Source: Clostridiales bacterium UBA1775
GTDB taxonomy: Bacteria > Bacillota > Clostridia > Monoglobales > Firm-18
Length of the DNA stretch: 64,000 bases
Direction: 5' to 3'
Assembly: GCA_002314595.1 (NCBI GenBank)
Contig: DCGP01000032.1
Coordinates: 27,223-91,222 of the forward strand
Shown here: positions 1-8,960 of the stretch, in pieces
Position numbering within the stretch: the stretch's first letter is position 1
How the letters are laid out: each line of letters starts with the position of its first letter
Position numbers and translations under genes: made by a program
Notes under the pieces: model-generated
Database searches by the model: none
What the model saw: only the letters and a program-made list of their open reading frames with translations
What the model was told of the DNA's origin: nothing

Positions 1-96
1 GACCTTTTTGAAGATTGGGGAGGCTCGTTTGGTGGTATTGCTATTCATTATATAATATTTACATTAGTTAATAAAAAGAAAATCGCTTCAAATTAG
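1..96 (+). CDS. 3' end of an unidentified protein (partial)
   Basis: The first reading frame is open from the window edge to a TAG stop at 94-96 and encodes the last 31 residues of a protein. The tail has a hydrophobic stretch (IHYIIFTLV) followed by a lysine-rich end, as at the C-terminus of a membrane protein. The stop codon lies in the loop of a strong terminator hairpin, which fits the end of a real transcript. Too little is present to name the product. Confidence 0.5.
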   Translation, partial: DLFEDWGGSFGGIAIHYIIFTLVNKKKIASN

Positions 97-113
97 TTGA
101 AGCGATTTTTTTT
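81..113 (+). terminator. Intrinsic terminator, probably bidirectional
   Basis: An 11-bp perfect stem (AATCGCTTCAA at 81-91 with its complement at 97-107) and a 5-nt loop are followed by a T run. It separates the partial plus-strand gene from the convergent symporter gene, whose stop codon begins inside the T run. An A run before the stem lets it serve the minus strand as well. Confidence 0.85.
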
Positions 114-1719
114 ATGCTTTTTTTAATGTTTCTAAATTGATTTTGTTTTCCTTAGCAGCTCGTAATATTATTACACATTGTAAAGAAAATACGTTGATAG
201 GAACAATAATAAATTGAAGCAAAATACTTAAGGGAATAAGTATTTCAGTTCCTTTGCTTCCAAAACCTAACTGTGAAACCATAAGTATAATTACCGATGT
301 TGCACCGCCTTGAATATTAGGAATGGTGGCAGGTAAAAATATTGAAATAATAATAATTTCGATAATAACTCCGTATGTAATTCCACCTGACATTGACGCA
401 GCAACAAACCCTGACAAAACCAAAAATACTGCAAATAGTGGTTTAAAAAGCACAACGCCTAAGTTAACAGCTACACCATTGTAACCAATATTAACACCAC
501 ATTTTTTTGCAAGCTCATCAAACAAGTCAATAAATGAGGCTGCAATGCTTGCAGATGAAAGGTTAATAATAAATGAGGGCATAAGCTTTCTTAAAAGCAC
601 AATGGGCTTTACGCCTGTTTTTATGCAAACTATTGTGGAAAATACAATCATAATCAATGCCCCAAAGCCCAAAATTGCACCTATAAACCAATATAAGTCC
701 CCAAGACCTGCACTGTAATCGGAAAGTATAAAGTAAAATGTCATAACGCCAACATAAATATACACAAATTTTGAAAGGAATGAATTTGTTACAACTGCAA
801 CAAAATTGCCTTTATCAAAAATTGTAACCAATTCCTTGGCTTGCTTATCCATAATATTAAATGCAAACCCAAAAAGTAAGCCGATTATCATAACCTGCAT
901 ACAGTTAAAGTTAACAAACGGGGCGAGAATATTTGTTGGAATAAAGCTAATAAATACGTCCAATAAAGGCTTTAAAACCGATGTTCCTGTAATTGTTTCA
1001 TTGCCTACACCAAACATTGAAATACCAAAAATTGTTGATAGAATAACTAAAACTATCGTTGGAAGCAGAAAGCTTAATATTAAGCGTTTGGTGATTTTGT
1101 GAAAGGCTGTTGTGTTACCGTATTGAACCATACAAAGAGGTATGGAAAAGAAAATCATCAGTATTGCCATAACACTTAATAGCCCTGTATATGCGTTGGT
1201 AATGGGTAACAAGAAATTATCGGAAATTAACTTGCAGGTATCCGGCGTCAAGAACAATTTACATGGTATTGATGCCAAAAGACCTAAAATTAAGCTAATA
1301 ACAATTTTTAATGGGCCTGAAACTCTTGCAATTTTTGGTATGAAAAATTCGATTTCGTTTTTGTTGTCTGTTGAAAATACCCATAATGATTTACTATCAA
1401 CAAATTTCCAAATCGGATTTCTGCTTTCCAAGGTTGTTAACAACGACTTCATAACACCGTCATTTTTATCTACATCAAATGGGTCAAATTTGTCAGAATA
1501 TATGGTAAATCTAATAGATATTCTTGACAGTATTTCAACAATTTGATATTCTACCTTAACATCATCACCAAATTTATCGTGGTATTTAAGCAAAACCTCT
1601 TCAGCAATTAACTTAAAATGAATTTTTTCTCTTCTTGAAACTCTCTTGTTGCTTATGTAGTTGTCTAATTCCTCAATTATTTTATCGATTGAAGCCAATG
1701 ACAAGTTATATGCTTCCAT
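112..1719 (-). CDS. Dicarboxylate/amino acid:cation symporter with N-terminal GHKL-like domain
   Basis: This 535-residue protein has two parts. Residues about 145-535 are a polytopic transporter of the DAACS (GltP/DctA) type, with serine/glycine-rich re-entrant segments such as SSASIAASF and the late GGATSV motif. The family moves dicarboxylates or acidic amino acids with Na+ or H+. Residues 1-135 are a soluble extension resembling a degenerate GHKL or anti-sigma ATPase fold: LIAEEVLLKY at 37-46 sits where the N box would be, with Lys replacing Asn, YSDKFDPF at 74-81 recalls the DxGxGFD region, and NEIEFFIPK closes it. The glycine-rich ATP lid is missing. The ATG start has AGGGGAG upstream. 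The substrate cannot be read from the sequence. The extension may be regulatory (inference). Confidence 0.8.
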   Translation of the reverse strand: MEAYNLSLASIDKIIEELDNYISNKRVSRREKIHFKLIAEEVLLKYHDKFGDDVKVEYQIVEILSRISIRFTIYSDKFDPFDVDKNDGVMKSLLTTLESRNPIWKFVDSKSLWVFSTDNKNEIEFFIPKIARVSGPLKIVISLILGLLASIPCKLFLTPDTCKLISDNFLLPITNAYTGLLSVMAILMIFFSIPLCMVQYGNTTAFHKITKRLILSFLLPTIVLVILSTIFGISMFGVGNETITGTSVLKPLLDVFISFIPTNILAPFVNFNCMQVMIIGLLFGFAFNIMDKQAKELVTIFDKGNFVAVVTNSFLSKFVYIYVGVMTFYFILSDYSAGLGDLYWFIGAILGFGALIMIVFSTIVCIKTGVKPIVLLRKLMPSFIINLSSASIAASFIDLFDELAKKCGVNIGYNGVAVNLGVVLFKPLFAVFLVLSGFVAASMSGGITYGVIIEIIIISIFLPATIPNIQGGATSVIILMVSQLGFGSKGTEILIPLSILLQFIIVPINVFSLQCVIILRAAKENKINLETLKKA

Positions 1720-1750
1720 TTTATTCTCCCCTTAAAAAATCTATAACAAC

Positions 1751-1779
1751 ATAATAACATACAATTTGACAAAATTCAA
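1751..1779 (-). promoter_or_regulatory. Sigma-A promoter of the symporter gene
   Basis: Read on the minus strand, TTGAAT (1774-1779) and TATTAT (1751-1756) are 17 nt apart, with an extended -10 TGT. It lies about 30 nt before the symporter start and is divergent from the flavodiiron promoter. Confidence 0.65.
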
Positions 1780-1847
1780 TCAAAAATTTGTATTTGGGGC
1801 AGTAACAATTATTTTAAACCTACAACAAATTATTCAAGATATTTTTC

Positions 1848-1876
1848 TTGAAAAATAAAAATCAATATGTTATAAT
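1848..1876 (+). promoter_or_regulatory. Sigma-A promoter of the flavodiiron operon
   Basis: TTGAAA (1848-1853) and TATAAT (1871-1876) are separated by 17 nt, with an extended -10 (TGT before TATAAT). The ATG follows 29 nt later behind AAAGGAG. This is close to consensus, so expression is probably strong. I saw no obvious operator. Confidence 0.8.
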
Positions 1877-1905
1877 TAAAGTAGAGTGAAAGGAGATTTT
1901 TTATT

Positions 1906-3696
1906 ATGTTTATTTCAAATGATGTAAAGTATATTGGTGTAAATGATCACGATATAGATTTGTTTGAGGGTCAGTACGTTGTTGAAAATGGAATGGCTTA
2001 CAATTCATATATGATTATTGATAGTAAAATTGCAGTTATTGATACAGTTGATGCAAGGTTTGGTCATGAATGGCTTGATAATATTCAAAATAATTTGGAG
2101 GGAAAAAAGCCCGATTATTTAATAGTTCAACATATGGAGCCTGACCATTCTGCAAATATTGCAAACTTTATGCAAGTTTATCCTGATACAAAGGTGGTAT
2201 CGTCCTCAAAGGCATTTGCTATGATGAGGCAATTCTTTGGCAAGGATTGGGAACAAGACGGCATAGTAATCAAGGAAGGAGATACTCTTGAATTAGGTAA
2301 GCATACACTTGCTTTTGTAGCTGCTCCTATGGTGCATTGGCCGGAGGTTATGGTTACTTATGACACCTGTGATAAAATCCTGTTTTCAGCAGACGGATTT
2401 GGAAAATTTGGTGCATTAGATGTTGAGGAAGATTGGGCTTGTGAGGCAAGAAGGTATTATATCGGCATTGTTGGTAAATATGGTAAACAAGTTCAAAATC
2501 TACTTAAAAAAGCGTCAACACTTGACATTCAAACAATTTGCCCATTACACGGGCCTGTATTAACAGAAAATTTAGGCTACTACATTGACCTATACAACAC
2601 TTGGTCATCGTATTCAGTTGAAACAGATGGAATAATGATTGCCTACACATCAGTATACGGTAATACCAAAAAGGCAGTGGAGCTGCTTGCCGACAAATTA
2701 CGTTCAAAGGGTTGCCCAAAGGTTGTGGTAAATGACCTTGCAAGATGTGATATGGCAGAGGCTGTTGAGGACGCATTTAGATATGGTAAAATTGTTTTGG
2801 CAACCACAACCTACAATTCAGAAATTTTCCCATTTATGCGTGAATTTATTAACCATTTAACCGAAAGAAACTTCCAAAACAAAACTGTTGGGCTAATTGA
2901 AAACGGCTCGTGGGCACCAATGGCAATTAAGGTTATGAAGGGTATGTTTGAAAAAAGCCAAAATATCACTTTTACAAACACATCTGTTCATATATTGTCA
3001 GCGCTTAACGATGATAGTAAATCACAGGTTGAGGAAATGGCAGAAGAGCTTTGCAGGGACTATTTGGCTCAGCAAGATTCAACTGCTGACAAAAATGACC
3101 TTTCGGCACTATTTAACATTGGTTATGGACTATATGTTGTTACATCAAATGATGGTAAAAAGGATAATGGCTTAATTGTAAACACAATTTCACAGGTTAC
3201 AAATACACCTAACAGAATTGCCGTTACAATTAACAAGGCAAATTATTCATATCACGTTATTAAGCAAACCGGTGTTATGAATGTAAACTGTTTGTCTGTT
3301 GAGGCTCCATTTAAAGTATTTGAAGCATTTGGCTTTTGCAGTGGCAGAACTAAGGACAAGTTTGAAAATTGTAATGTTTTACGTTCGGATAACGGTCTTG
3401 TTTTCTTGCCAAGGTACATTAACTCATTTATGTCATTAAAGGTTGAACAGGTAATTGACATTGATACACACGGAATGTTTATATGTAGCGTAACAGAGGC
3501 AAGAGTTATTTCTGACAAAGAAACAATGACATATACATATTATCAAAATAATGTTAAACCAAAGCCTGAAACAGAAGGTAAAAAAGGTTATGTATGTAAG
3601 ATTTGTGGATATGTTTATGAGGGTGATGAATTACCCGATGATTATATTTGCCCATTATGTAAGCATGGGGCATCGGACTTTGAACCTATTGAATAA
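1906..3696 (+). CDS. Flavodiiron protein with flavin-reductase and rubredoxin modules
   Basis: This 596-residue protein belongs to the family that reduces O2 to water or NO to N2O in the cytoplasm of anaerobes. Residues 1-240 are the metallo-beta-lactamase-like diiron domain, with ligands H76-x-E78-x-D80-H81, H144, D163 and H215. A flavodoxin domain starts at about 246 (AYTSVYGNT). A flavin-reductase-like domain covers roughly 405-540 ([20 protein letters not shown]). A rubredoxin domain ends the chain, with CKIC and CPLC holding the iron from about 564. A single chain thus carries flavin, iron and diiron centres, so the electron path from NAD(P)H to O2 or NO may be largely internal (inference). 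Three co-directional genes follow within 20 bp. Confidence 0.93.
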   Translation: MFISNDVKYIGVNDHDIDLFEGQYVVENGMAYNSYMIIDSKIAVIDTVDARFGHEWLDNIQNNLEGKKPDYLIVQHMEPDHSANIANFMQVYPDTKVVSSSKAFAMMRQFFGKDWEQDGIVIKEGDTLELGKHTLAFVAAPMVHWPEVMVTYDTCDKILFSADGFGKFGALDVEEDWACEARRYYIGIVGKYGKQVQNLLKKASTLDIQTICPLHGPVLTENLGYYIDLYNTWSSYSVETDGIMIAYTSVYGNTKKAVELLADKLRSKGCPKVVVNDLARCDMAEAVEDAFRYGKIVLATTTYNSEIFPFMREFINHLTERNFQNKTVGLIENGSWAPMAIKVMKGMFEKSQNITFTNTSVHILSALNDDSKSQVEEMAEELCRDYLAQQDSTADKNDLSALFNIGYGLYVVTSNDGKKDNGLIVNTISQVTNTPNRIAVTINKANYSYHVIKQTGVMNVNCLSVEAPFKVFEAFGFCSGRTKDKFENCNVLRSDNGLVFLPRYINSFMSLKVEQVIDIDTHGMFICSVTEARVISDKETMTYTYYQNNVKPKPETEGKKGYVCKICGYVYEGDELPDDYICPLCKHGASDFEPIE

Positions 3697-3716
3697 TAAT
3701 AAAAAAGGGTGATAGT

Positions 3717-4631
3717 ATGAAAAAAGGTACAATAGTTATATTGTGTTTATTTGCATTTATTGTGGTCGTGGCATTATGGATGGTATTTTCATTTTTCGGC
3801 AACCCTATTTCAAAGTTGTTGGTTAGAGGCAAGGTAAATAGTTATATCGAAACAAATTATTCAAATACAGACGTGAAGGTAGACGATATAACCTATGATT
3901 TTAAAATGGGGAATTATTGCGCCAAAATTGTTTCACCAACAAGTAAGGACACTCATTTTACAATTTACGCAAGTGGAACAGGTGGAATTGTCAGCGATAG
4001 TTATCCGGAGGATGTAGAAGGCAGATACAACACACAAAGGCGAATTTGCGATGAATATTTTAAAATTGTTAAAGATGCGTTTGATTCAAAGGACTTCCCA
4101 TACGAGGTAGAAATTGGCTATGGCGAAATCCTGTTTGACAAGGAGTTTAATGCATACGGCAACCTAAATTATTTGGACAGAACATCTTTGGAATTAGATA
4201 AAGACTATAACGTTAAGGAGCTTGCCAAGGAATATGGCAGTATTGTTTTATATATTCCTACAGACAAAGAAATTACCGATGAAAATGTGGCAAATATCTT
4301 GTTAGATGTAGGTAATTATCTAACTGAAAAAGATATACCATACTATTCTATTACCTTTACATTAGAAGAACCTATGGAGCAATTTAAAAAGAAGGCTGAA
4401 ACTACCAAGGGCGATGTTGAACGAGATAGTATTCAATTACTTAACTTCAAATTCAAAAATATATATGAATCAGGTATGTTAGAAAGAGTAATAAAATCCC
4501 GTAATTCAACAGCAAATTACTATGAGCATTTAAAAGATTCAAAAAAGCAAACTAAATATGACCTTGAAAAAGATGAAGATATGAATTCCAGCGCAAGTAT
4601 TTTGGAAAATTACGCAGGGGAAGAAGAATAA
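3717..4631 (+). CDS. Membrane-anchored protein, YfjL-like
   Basis: This 304-residue protein has one N-terminal hydrophobic segment (residues 4-27) and a hydrophilic remainder expected outside the cell. The region after the anchor (SYIETNYSNTDVKVDDITYDF followed by CAKIVSPTSKDTHF) resembles the N-terminal domain of Bacillus YfjL-type proteins of unknown role. I recognise no catalytic motif. It lies 20 bp after the flavodiiron gene and 5 bp before the histidine kinase gene, so it is probably co-transcribed with both. It could act as an accessory or sensing partner of the kinase, but that is only inference from position. Confidence 0.55.
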   Translation: MKKGTIVILCLFAFIVVVALWMVFSFFGNPISKLLVRGKVNSYIETNYSNTDVKVDDITYDFKMGNYCAKIVSPTSKDTHFTIYASGTGGIVSDSYPEDVEGRYNTQRRICDEYFKIVKDAFDSKDFPYEVEIGYGEILFDKEFNAYGNLNYLDRTSLELDKDYNVKELAKEYGSIVLYIPTDKEITDENVANILLDVGNYLTEKDIPYYSITFTLEEPMEQFKKKAETTKGDVERDSIQLLNFKFKNIYESGMLERVIKSRNSTANYYEHLKDSKKQTKYDLEKDEDMNSSASILENYAGEEE

Positions 4632-4636
4632 AAGTT

Positions 4637-6022
4637 ATGGAATCCAAGAAAATTGACAAAAGAGTAATACCTCAGTTTATAACGACACTTTTTTTGGTTC
4701 TTATAGATTTAGTTATTATAATATGGCGTCTTTCTTATGGGCCAATAGAAGCAAAAAACCTAATAAGCTTTGTTGTTGAGTTTACAGGTATGGTTATTTT
4801 TACTGTGTTCATTGGTGGCTCTATGATAAGTGGAATCAATGATAAAGAATCAACACACGCATTTTCTATGTTTTTAAATGCAACTTGTATAAATTTGTTT
4901 TTGGATTCTGCAATGTGGATATTAGATGGCGTCAATATTCCCTTTATTGTTGTTTTGGGTTATGTGTTTAATTCAATGTTTTACTTAGGAGTAATATCAA
5001 TATTATTCTTTTTTAGCAAATATTTGTTAACAATAGTTAAAAACACACCAAAGTGGGCAGATAAATTTATGCTATGCTTGAAAATTTATTTTGTTATTTT
5101 GTGTATTGCAGTAATACTTAATCTAAAATATGGTTTTATTTTCACTATTGTTGATGGAGTATATCAAAGAACTATTGCTTCAAGGGTTACGTTTATTATT
5201 TCTCAAATATTCACATTTGTTCTATTTGTTGATATTTGTGTTCAAAAGATAGACAGAACTCAAAAACGAGCCATAATAATATATATGGCTACGCCTATTG
5301 TAACAATGGTGGCACAGATTTTTTACCCCAAGATGGCGATTGGATATTTTGGACTTTGTATTTCCATTCCGATTATGTATATAGAAGCTTATGTACGACA
5401 AGGGTATATGCTTCATAATAATATTATTGAATTACAAAGGCAAAGAATGGCAACAATGATTTCTCAAATCCAACCACATTTTGTTAACAATACGCTTTCA
5501 ACAATTGCCTGCTTGTGCAGAAAGGACCCTGAAACAGCAGAGGAAGTAACACTTAATTTTGCTAAGTATTTAAGGCAGAATATCAACATATTACAATATG
5601 ATGATAACATTCCCTTTGAGCAAGAACTTGAACACACCAAAACATATTTAAGCATTGAAAAGATTAGGTTTGCAGACCATCTAAATATAGAATACGATAT
5701 TAAAATTTTAGACTTTTTTATTCCGTCCCTAACAGTTCAACCATTAGTTGAAAATGCCGTAAAACACGGAATTCGCAAAAAGGACGGTGCAGGCACTTTA
5801 AAGATTTCAACTTATGAAACAGACCATAGATATGTAATTAAGATTGTCGATGATGGTGTTGGCTTTGATAAAGAAAAGCTTAATATGTTAGACGGCTCAC
5901 ATATTGGTATTCCAAGTGTTGCAAGCTGTTTAAGGCATATTGCAAATGCCGAACTTATAATTGAAAGCGAAGTCGGCAAAGGCACAACGATGACCATAGA
6001 ATTACCAAAAGGAGAAAAGTAA
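4637..6022 (+). CDS. LytS/YehU-type sensor histidine kinase
   Basis: This 461-residue protein has about seven hydrophobic segments in residues 10-255, then a His_kinase domain with the phosphoacceptor His281 in QIQPHFVNNTL. A GHKL ATPase follows, with the N box VENAVKHG (N373), VDDGVGFD and a late GKGTTMTIELP. There is no HAMP, PAS or extracytoplasmic sensor domain, so the membrane part is probably the sensor. The gene sits 5 bp after the YfjL-like gene and 1 bp before the response regulator gene. Its signal is unknown. Related kinases sense pyruvate, peptides or envelope state. Confidence 0.88.
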   Translation: MESKKIDKRVIPQFITTLFLVLIDLVIIIWRLSYGPIEAKNLISFVVEFTGMVIFTVFIGGSMISGINDKESTHAFSMFLNATCINLFLDSAMWILDGVNIPFIVVLGYVFNSMFYLGVISILFFFSKYLLTIVKNTPKWADKFMLCLKIYFVILCIAVILNLKYGFIFTIVDGVYQRTIASRVTFIISQIFTFVLFVDICVQKIDRTQKRAIIIYMATPIVTMVAQIFYPKMAIGYFGLCISIPIMYIEAYVRQGYMLHNNIIELQRQRMATMISQIQPHFVNNTLSTIACLCRKDPETAEEVTLNFAKYLRQNINILQYDDNIPFEQELEHTKTYLSIEKIRFADHLNIEYDIKILDFFIPSLTVQPLVENAVKHGIRKKDGAGTLKISTYETDHRYVIKIVDDGVGFDKEKLNMLDGSHIGIPSVASCLRHIANAELIIESEVGKGTTMTIELPKGEK

Positions 6023-6023
6023 A

Positions 6024-6803
6024 GTGATTATTTATTCGGCTGACGATGAATTATTAGCATTGGAATTTATTGAACAGAATATTAAAAGAGTAGTTCCTGA
6101 TGCTGAGGTCTTCACATTTCAAAAGCCGAAGGAATTACTTGAAAAAGCAAAGGAAATATGGCCCGATGTGGTATTTTTAGATGTTGAAATGCCCGGAGCT
6201 TCCGGTATTGAAATAGCAAAAGAGTTAAAAAAAATAAATGAAAATTGCAATATAGTTTTTGTAACAGGATATACTGAATATATGTTAGATGCGTGGAGCT
6301 TGTACGCTTCGGGATACATTATAAAGCCGGTTACAACTGAGGCAATTAAAAAGGCACTTGGTAACCTTCGTTATTCTATTGAAACGGTTAAAGATATTGA
6401 AATTAAAACATTTGGAAACTTTACCGTATTTTACAAGGAAGATGCAGTTAATTTTAGGCTTGCAAAAAGTAGAGAATTACTTGCATATTTAGTAGACCGT
6501 GATGGTGCATTAGTTTCAAGACGAGATGTTTTTGCTGCTCTGTTTGAAGATGAGGAATATGATAGAAACGGACAGAAAAAATTAAGCAAAGCAGTTAGAG
6601 GTTTGGAGCAGGATTTGGAACAATCTAATGTTAAAAACCTTTTTATCAGAGAAAAAGACGGATACAGAATTAACAAGAACATAGTTTCTTGCGACCTTTA
6701 TAAATACCTTGACGAAGATAATAAATCTCTTTTTCACGGAGAATATATGGAGCAATACAGTTGGGGAGAGGACTTTAAGGCAATACATTTTGACCAAATA
6801 TAA
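6024..6803 (+). CDS. Response regulator, REC plus SARP-type winged helix
   Basis: This 259-residue protein has a receiver domain with D7/D8, phosphoacceptor D53 (VVFLDVEMPG), T81 and K101 (IIKPV). A winged-helix domain follows (about 125-225), with the ITFGNF-like opening seen in two-component SAPR-family regulators (IKTFGNFTVFYK, then LLAYLVDRDGALVSR). LytS-type kinases usually pair with LytTR regulators, and SAPR regulators often carry a BTAD helical domain, which is absent here. The start is GTG behind AAAGGAGAAAAG, which overlaps the kinase gene's last codons. It is the last gene of the group and is followed by a terminator. Confidence 0.87.
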   Translation: MIIYSADDELLALEFIEQNIKRVVPDAEVFTFQKPKELLEKAKEIWPDVVFLDVEMPGASGIEIAKELKKINENCNIVFVTGYTEYMLDAWSLYASGYIIKPVTTEAIKKALGNLRYSIETVKDIEIKTFGNFTVFYKEDAVNFRLAKSRELLAYLVDRDGALVSRRDVFAALFEDEEYDRNGQKKLSKAVRGLEQDLEQSNVKNLFIREKDGYRINKNIVSCDLYKYLDEDNKSLFHGEYMEQYSWGEDFKAIHFDQI

Positions 6804-6806
6804 CTA

Positions 6807-6835
6807 AAAGCCGAGATTATAAATCTCGGCTTTTT
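6807..6835 (+). terminator. Intrinsic terminator between convergent operons
   Basis: A 12-bp perfect stem (AAAGCCGAGATT at 6807-6818 with its complement at 6822-6833) and a 3-nt loop are followed by T residues. Its symmetrical A and T flanks let it serve both the response regulator transcript and the minus-strand ymdB transcript. Confidence 0.9.
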
Positions 6836-7615
6836 CTATTCCATATTGACAAGTTCTATGTTAGTCGCTTTGCCTGTTGATTGGTCTATATCAACAATAG
6901 CTCCGTTTAACGAGATGCTATCATTATCAACTGAATGATATTGATTAACCCCTGATAAAAACTTCTTAATGATTATTTCTTTTTTTACACCCAACACACT
7001 ATTTTTACAGCCTGTCATACCAAGGTCAGTAATGTAGGCAGTGCCATTTTCCAAAACTCTTTGGTCTGCAGTTTGCACATGGGTATGTGTTCCAAAAACT
7101 GCCGAAACCCTACCATCAAGGTAAAAACCCATAGCAAGCTTTTCACTTGTTGCCTCAGCGTGGAAATCAACTAAAATAATGTCAGTTTCATCTTTGACCT
7201 TTTCAATTATTTCATCTGCCTTTTTAAACGGGCAATCAATTAAATCGTTCATAAATACCCTGCCCATTAGGTTGATAACAGTTATTTTAGTGCCAAAAAT
7301 ATCAACTGTAATGTATCCTTCGCCTTGGTTAACGCTTGGTAAATTTGCAGGGCGAATAATCGGACAATCTTGGTCAAATAAAGAATAAACGTCCTTGTTG
7401 TTATATGTGTGGTTGCCCATAGTGAAAATATCTACACCACAACTATACATTGTTTCATATGCTTCTTTGGAAATACCCTTTCCAACATTTGAAGAATTTT
7501 CAGCATTGGCAACAACAAAGTCAATGCCATTCATATTTCGTATTGAGTTTAAGTGAGTTTTTAGGTATTCAACACCACCACTACCTACTATATCACCAAT
7601 TAAAAGAAATTTCAT
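6836..7615 (-). CDS. ymdB: YmdB-type metallophosphoesterase (2',3'-cAMP phosphodiesterase)
   Basis: This 259-residue cytoplasmic enzyme matches the TIGR00282 family. The opening MKFLLIGDIVGSGG, NAENSSNVGKGIS, MGNHTYNN, VDFHAEATSEK and GTHTHVQTAD carry the dimetal ligands. Family members hydrolyse cyclic nucleotides and, in Bacillus, affect RNA turnover and the choice between motile and biofilm states. It is the last gene of the minus-strand group that starts at 15351 and lies 17 bp after the membrane-protein gene. A link with the RNase J and pnp genes elsewhere in the window is plausible but not shown. Confidence 0.92.
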   Translation of the reverse strand: MKFLLIGDIVGSGGVEYLKTHLNSIRNMNGIDFVVANAENSSNVGKGISKEAYETMYSCGVDIFTMGNHTYNNKDVYSLFDQDCPIIRPANLPSVNQGEGYITVDIFGTKITVINLMGRVFMNDLIDCPFKKADEIIEKVKDETDIILVDFHAEATSEKLAMGFYLDGRVSAVFGTHTHVQTADQRVLENGTAYITDLGMTGCKNSVLGVKKEIIIKKFLSGVNQYHSVDNDSISLNGAIVDIDQSTGKATNIELVNME

Positions 7616-7632
7616 ATTTTTATCCTAACTAA

Positions 7633-8940
7633 TTACTCTCTTGTAATACCATATTTTTTCTTGTTTTCATCGCTTTTGCTAAGTAGTATACGAATACCAC
7701 CAACAAAGGCAAAAATGATTAGAATGTCGAAAATTACACTAAAATTGTATGTTTTTAATGCAATATCACAGTTGCCGTTGTAAATTGTAGAGGTTATTAA
7801 CGAAACTAATAGCATAACTGCCATACCAATTAAAAATTCACAGGTATATTTAATTGATTTGCCTCTTTTCTTTGTAAGAGAACAAATAATAATATATACT
7901 GCACTTAATATCAAAACAAATATAAAGCTTGTAGGAATATACAGCTTTTTAAGTGTACTGTATGGCATAAATGAATATTTGTAGTCATTAAAGAACGAAG
8001 CCCTTGCTTGGTCATTAACCAATTTAAAAGCATTTACAGGGTGTGTCAAATAGTATTTGGCAACATCGCTGTAATTGATTTTATTATAGAAGTTTTCTTC
8101 AAGGTTATATTCATCTTGGTTTTCCTTCATTCCATAGTAAACTTCTTTAAAATCGTCAAGCTTGGGGTCTAAACCGATTTCTGCAACACTATCATATTTG
8201 GCAACACCATAAAATACTGAATTATATAGTGTTTGCTTATAGTCAGCATTTTTATAATTGATTGTAAAAAATATACTTTCTGCAATTAAAATTGCACCAA
8301 ATATTATTGAAAGTGCCTTTGTAACAGCAGAGTGAGAAATAGAAGCAAGCCTCATAATTAAAATGCCGAAAATTATTGAACAAATTGCAGTTTCTACTCC
8401 GATTGCAGAATAGATAAATACTGATACAGATAATAATATCAATTTAATAACAGTTGCATTATTTTTCTTGTAAATACTAATAAACAATCCACATACAAGT
8501 AATAAAAATACTAAAATAAGTGGGTTTTCAAACATTGTTCCAAAAAAAGCAACATTTGAAAAATCCAAGAAAATTACCGGTAAAAGTATTGCACAAAGGT
8601 ATGTTGTCCAATTGTAATTTGTCTTTGAAGCAGAACTAACAATTAGTGCAAATATGCCAAATAAAACTAATAGGAAAAACCCAGTTAATATTTGACCTGC
8701 AATGGCTGTTTGAGAAAACAGGGCCTTTAATATAGACCCAAAGCCTTCATGAGTTCCGTTAAACAAAACAGCATTGTCCATAAAGCCAAAGCTTCCATCT
8801 AAATAATATATACCCAATTTTTCCATAAAGCTAATTGGTATAGTAGTGTTATATATTGCGCCGGAAAGAATTGCGAAAACAGATAATATTGCCGTAATTA
8901 CTAATGATGTAATAATCGGAGCTGCATTTTTATTTTTCAT
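7633..8940 (-). CDS. Polytopic membrane protein of unknown function
   Basis: This 435-residue protein has about ten to eleven hydrophobic segments and one large loop (about residues 250-330) with aromatic and charged residues (NDYKYSFMPYST). The pattern recalls membrane glycan or polyprenyl-sugar handling proteins, but I recognise no family motif. The frame stays open further upstream. I chose the ATG at 8940 because AAAGGAC lies 7 nt before it. An ATG at 8958 has its AGGAGG too far upstream, and that sequence encodes the end of folC. It sits between folC and ymdB in one operon. Confidence 0.65.
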   Translation of the reverse strand: MKNKNAAPIITSLVITAILSVFAILSGAIYNTTIPISFMEKLGIYYLDGSFGFMDNAVLFNGTHEGFGSILKALFSQTAIAGQILTGFFLLVLFGIFALIVSSASKTNYNWTTYLCAILLPVIFLDFSNVAFFGTMFENPLILVFLLLVCGLFISIYKKNNATVIKLILLSVSVFIYSAIGVETAICSIIFGILIMRLASISHSAVTKALSIIFGAILIAESIFFTINYKNADYKQTLYNSVFYGVAKYDSVAEIGLDPKLDDFKEVYYGMKENQDEYNLEENFYNKINYSDVAKYYLTHPVNAFKLVNDQARASFFNDYKYSFMPYSTLKKLYIPTSFIFVLILSAVYIIICSLTKKRGKSIKYTCEFLIGMAVMLLVSLITSTIYNGNCDIALKTYNFSVIFDILIIFAFVGGIRILLSKSDENKKKYGITRE

Positions 8941-8960
8941 ATTGTTTGTCCTTTCCATAT

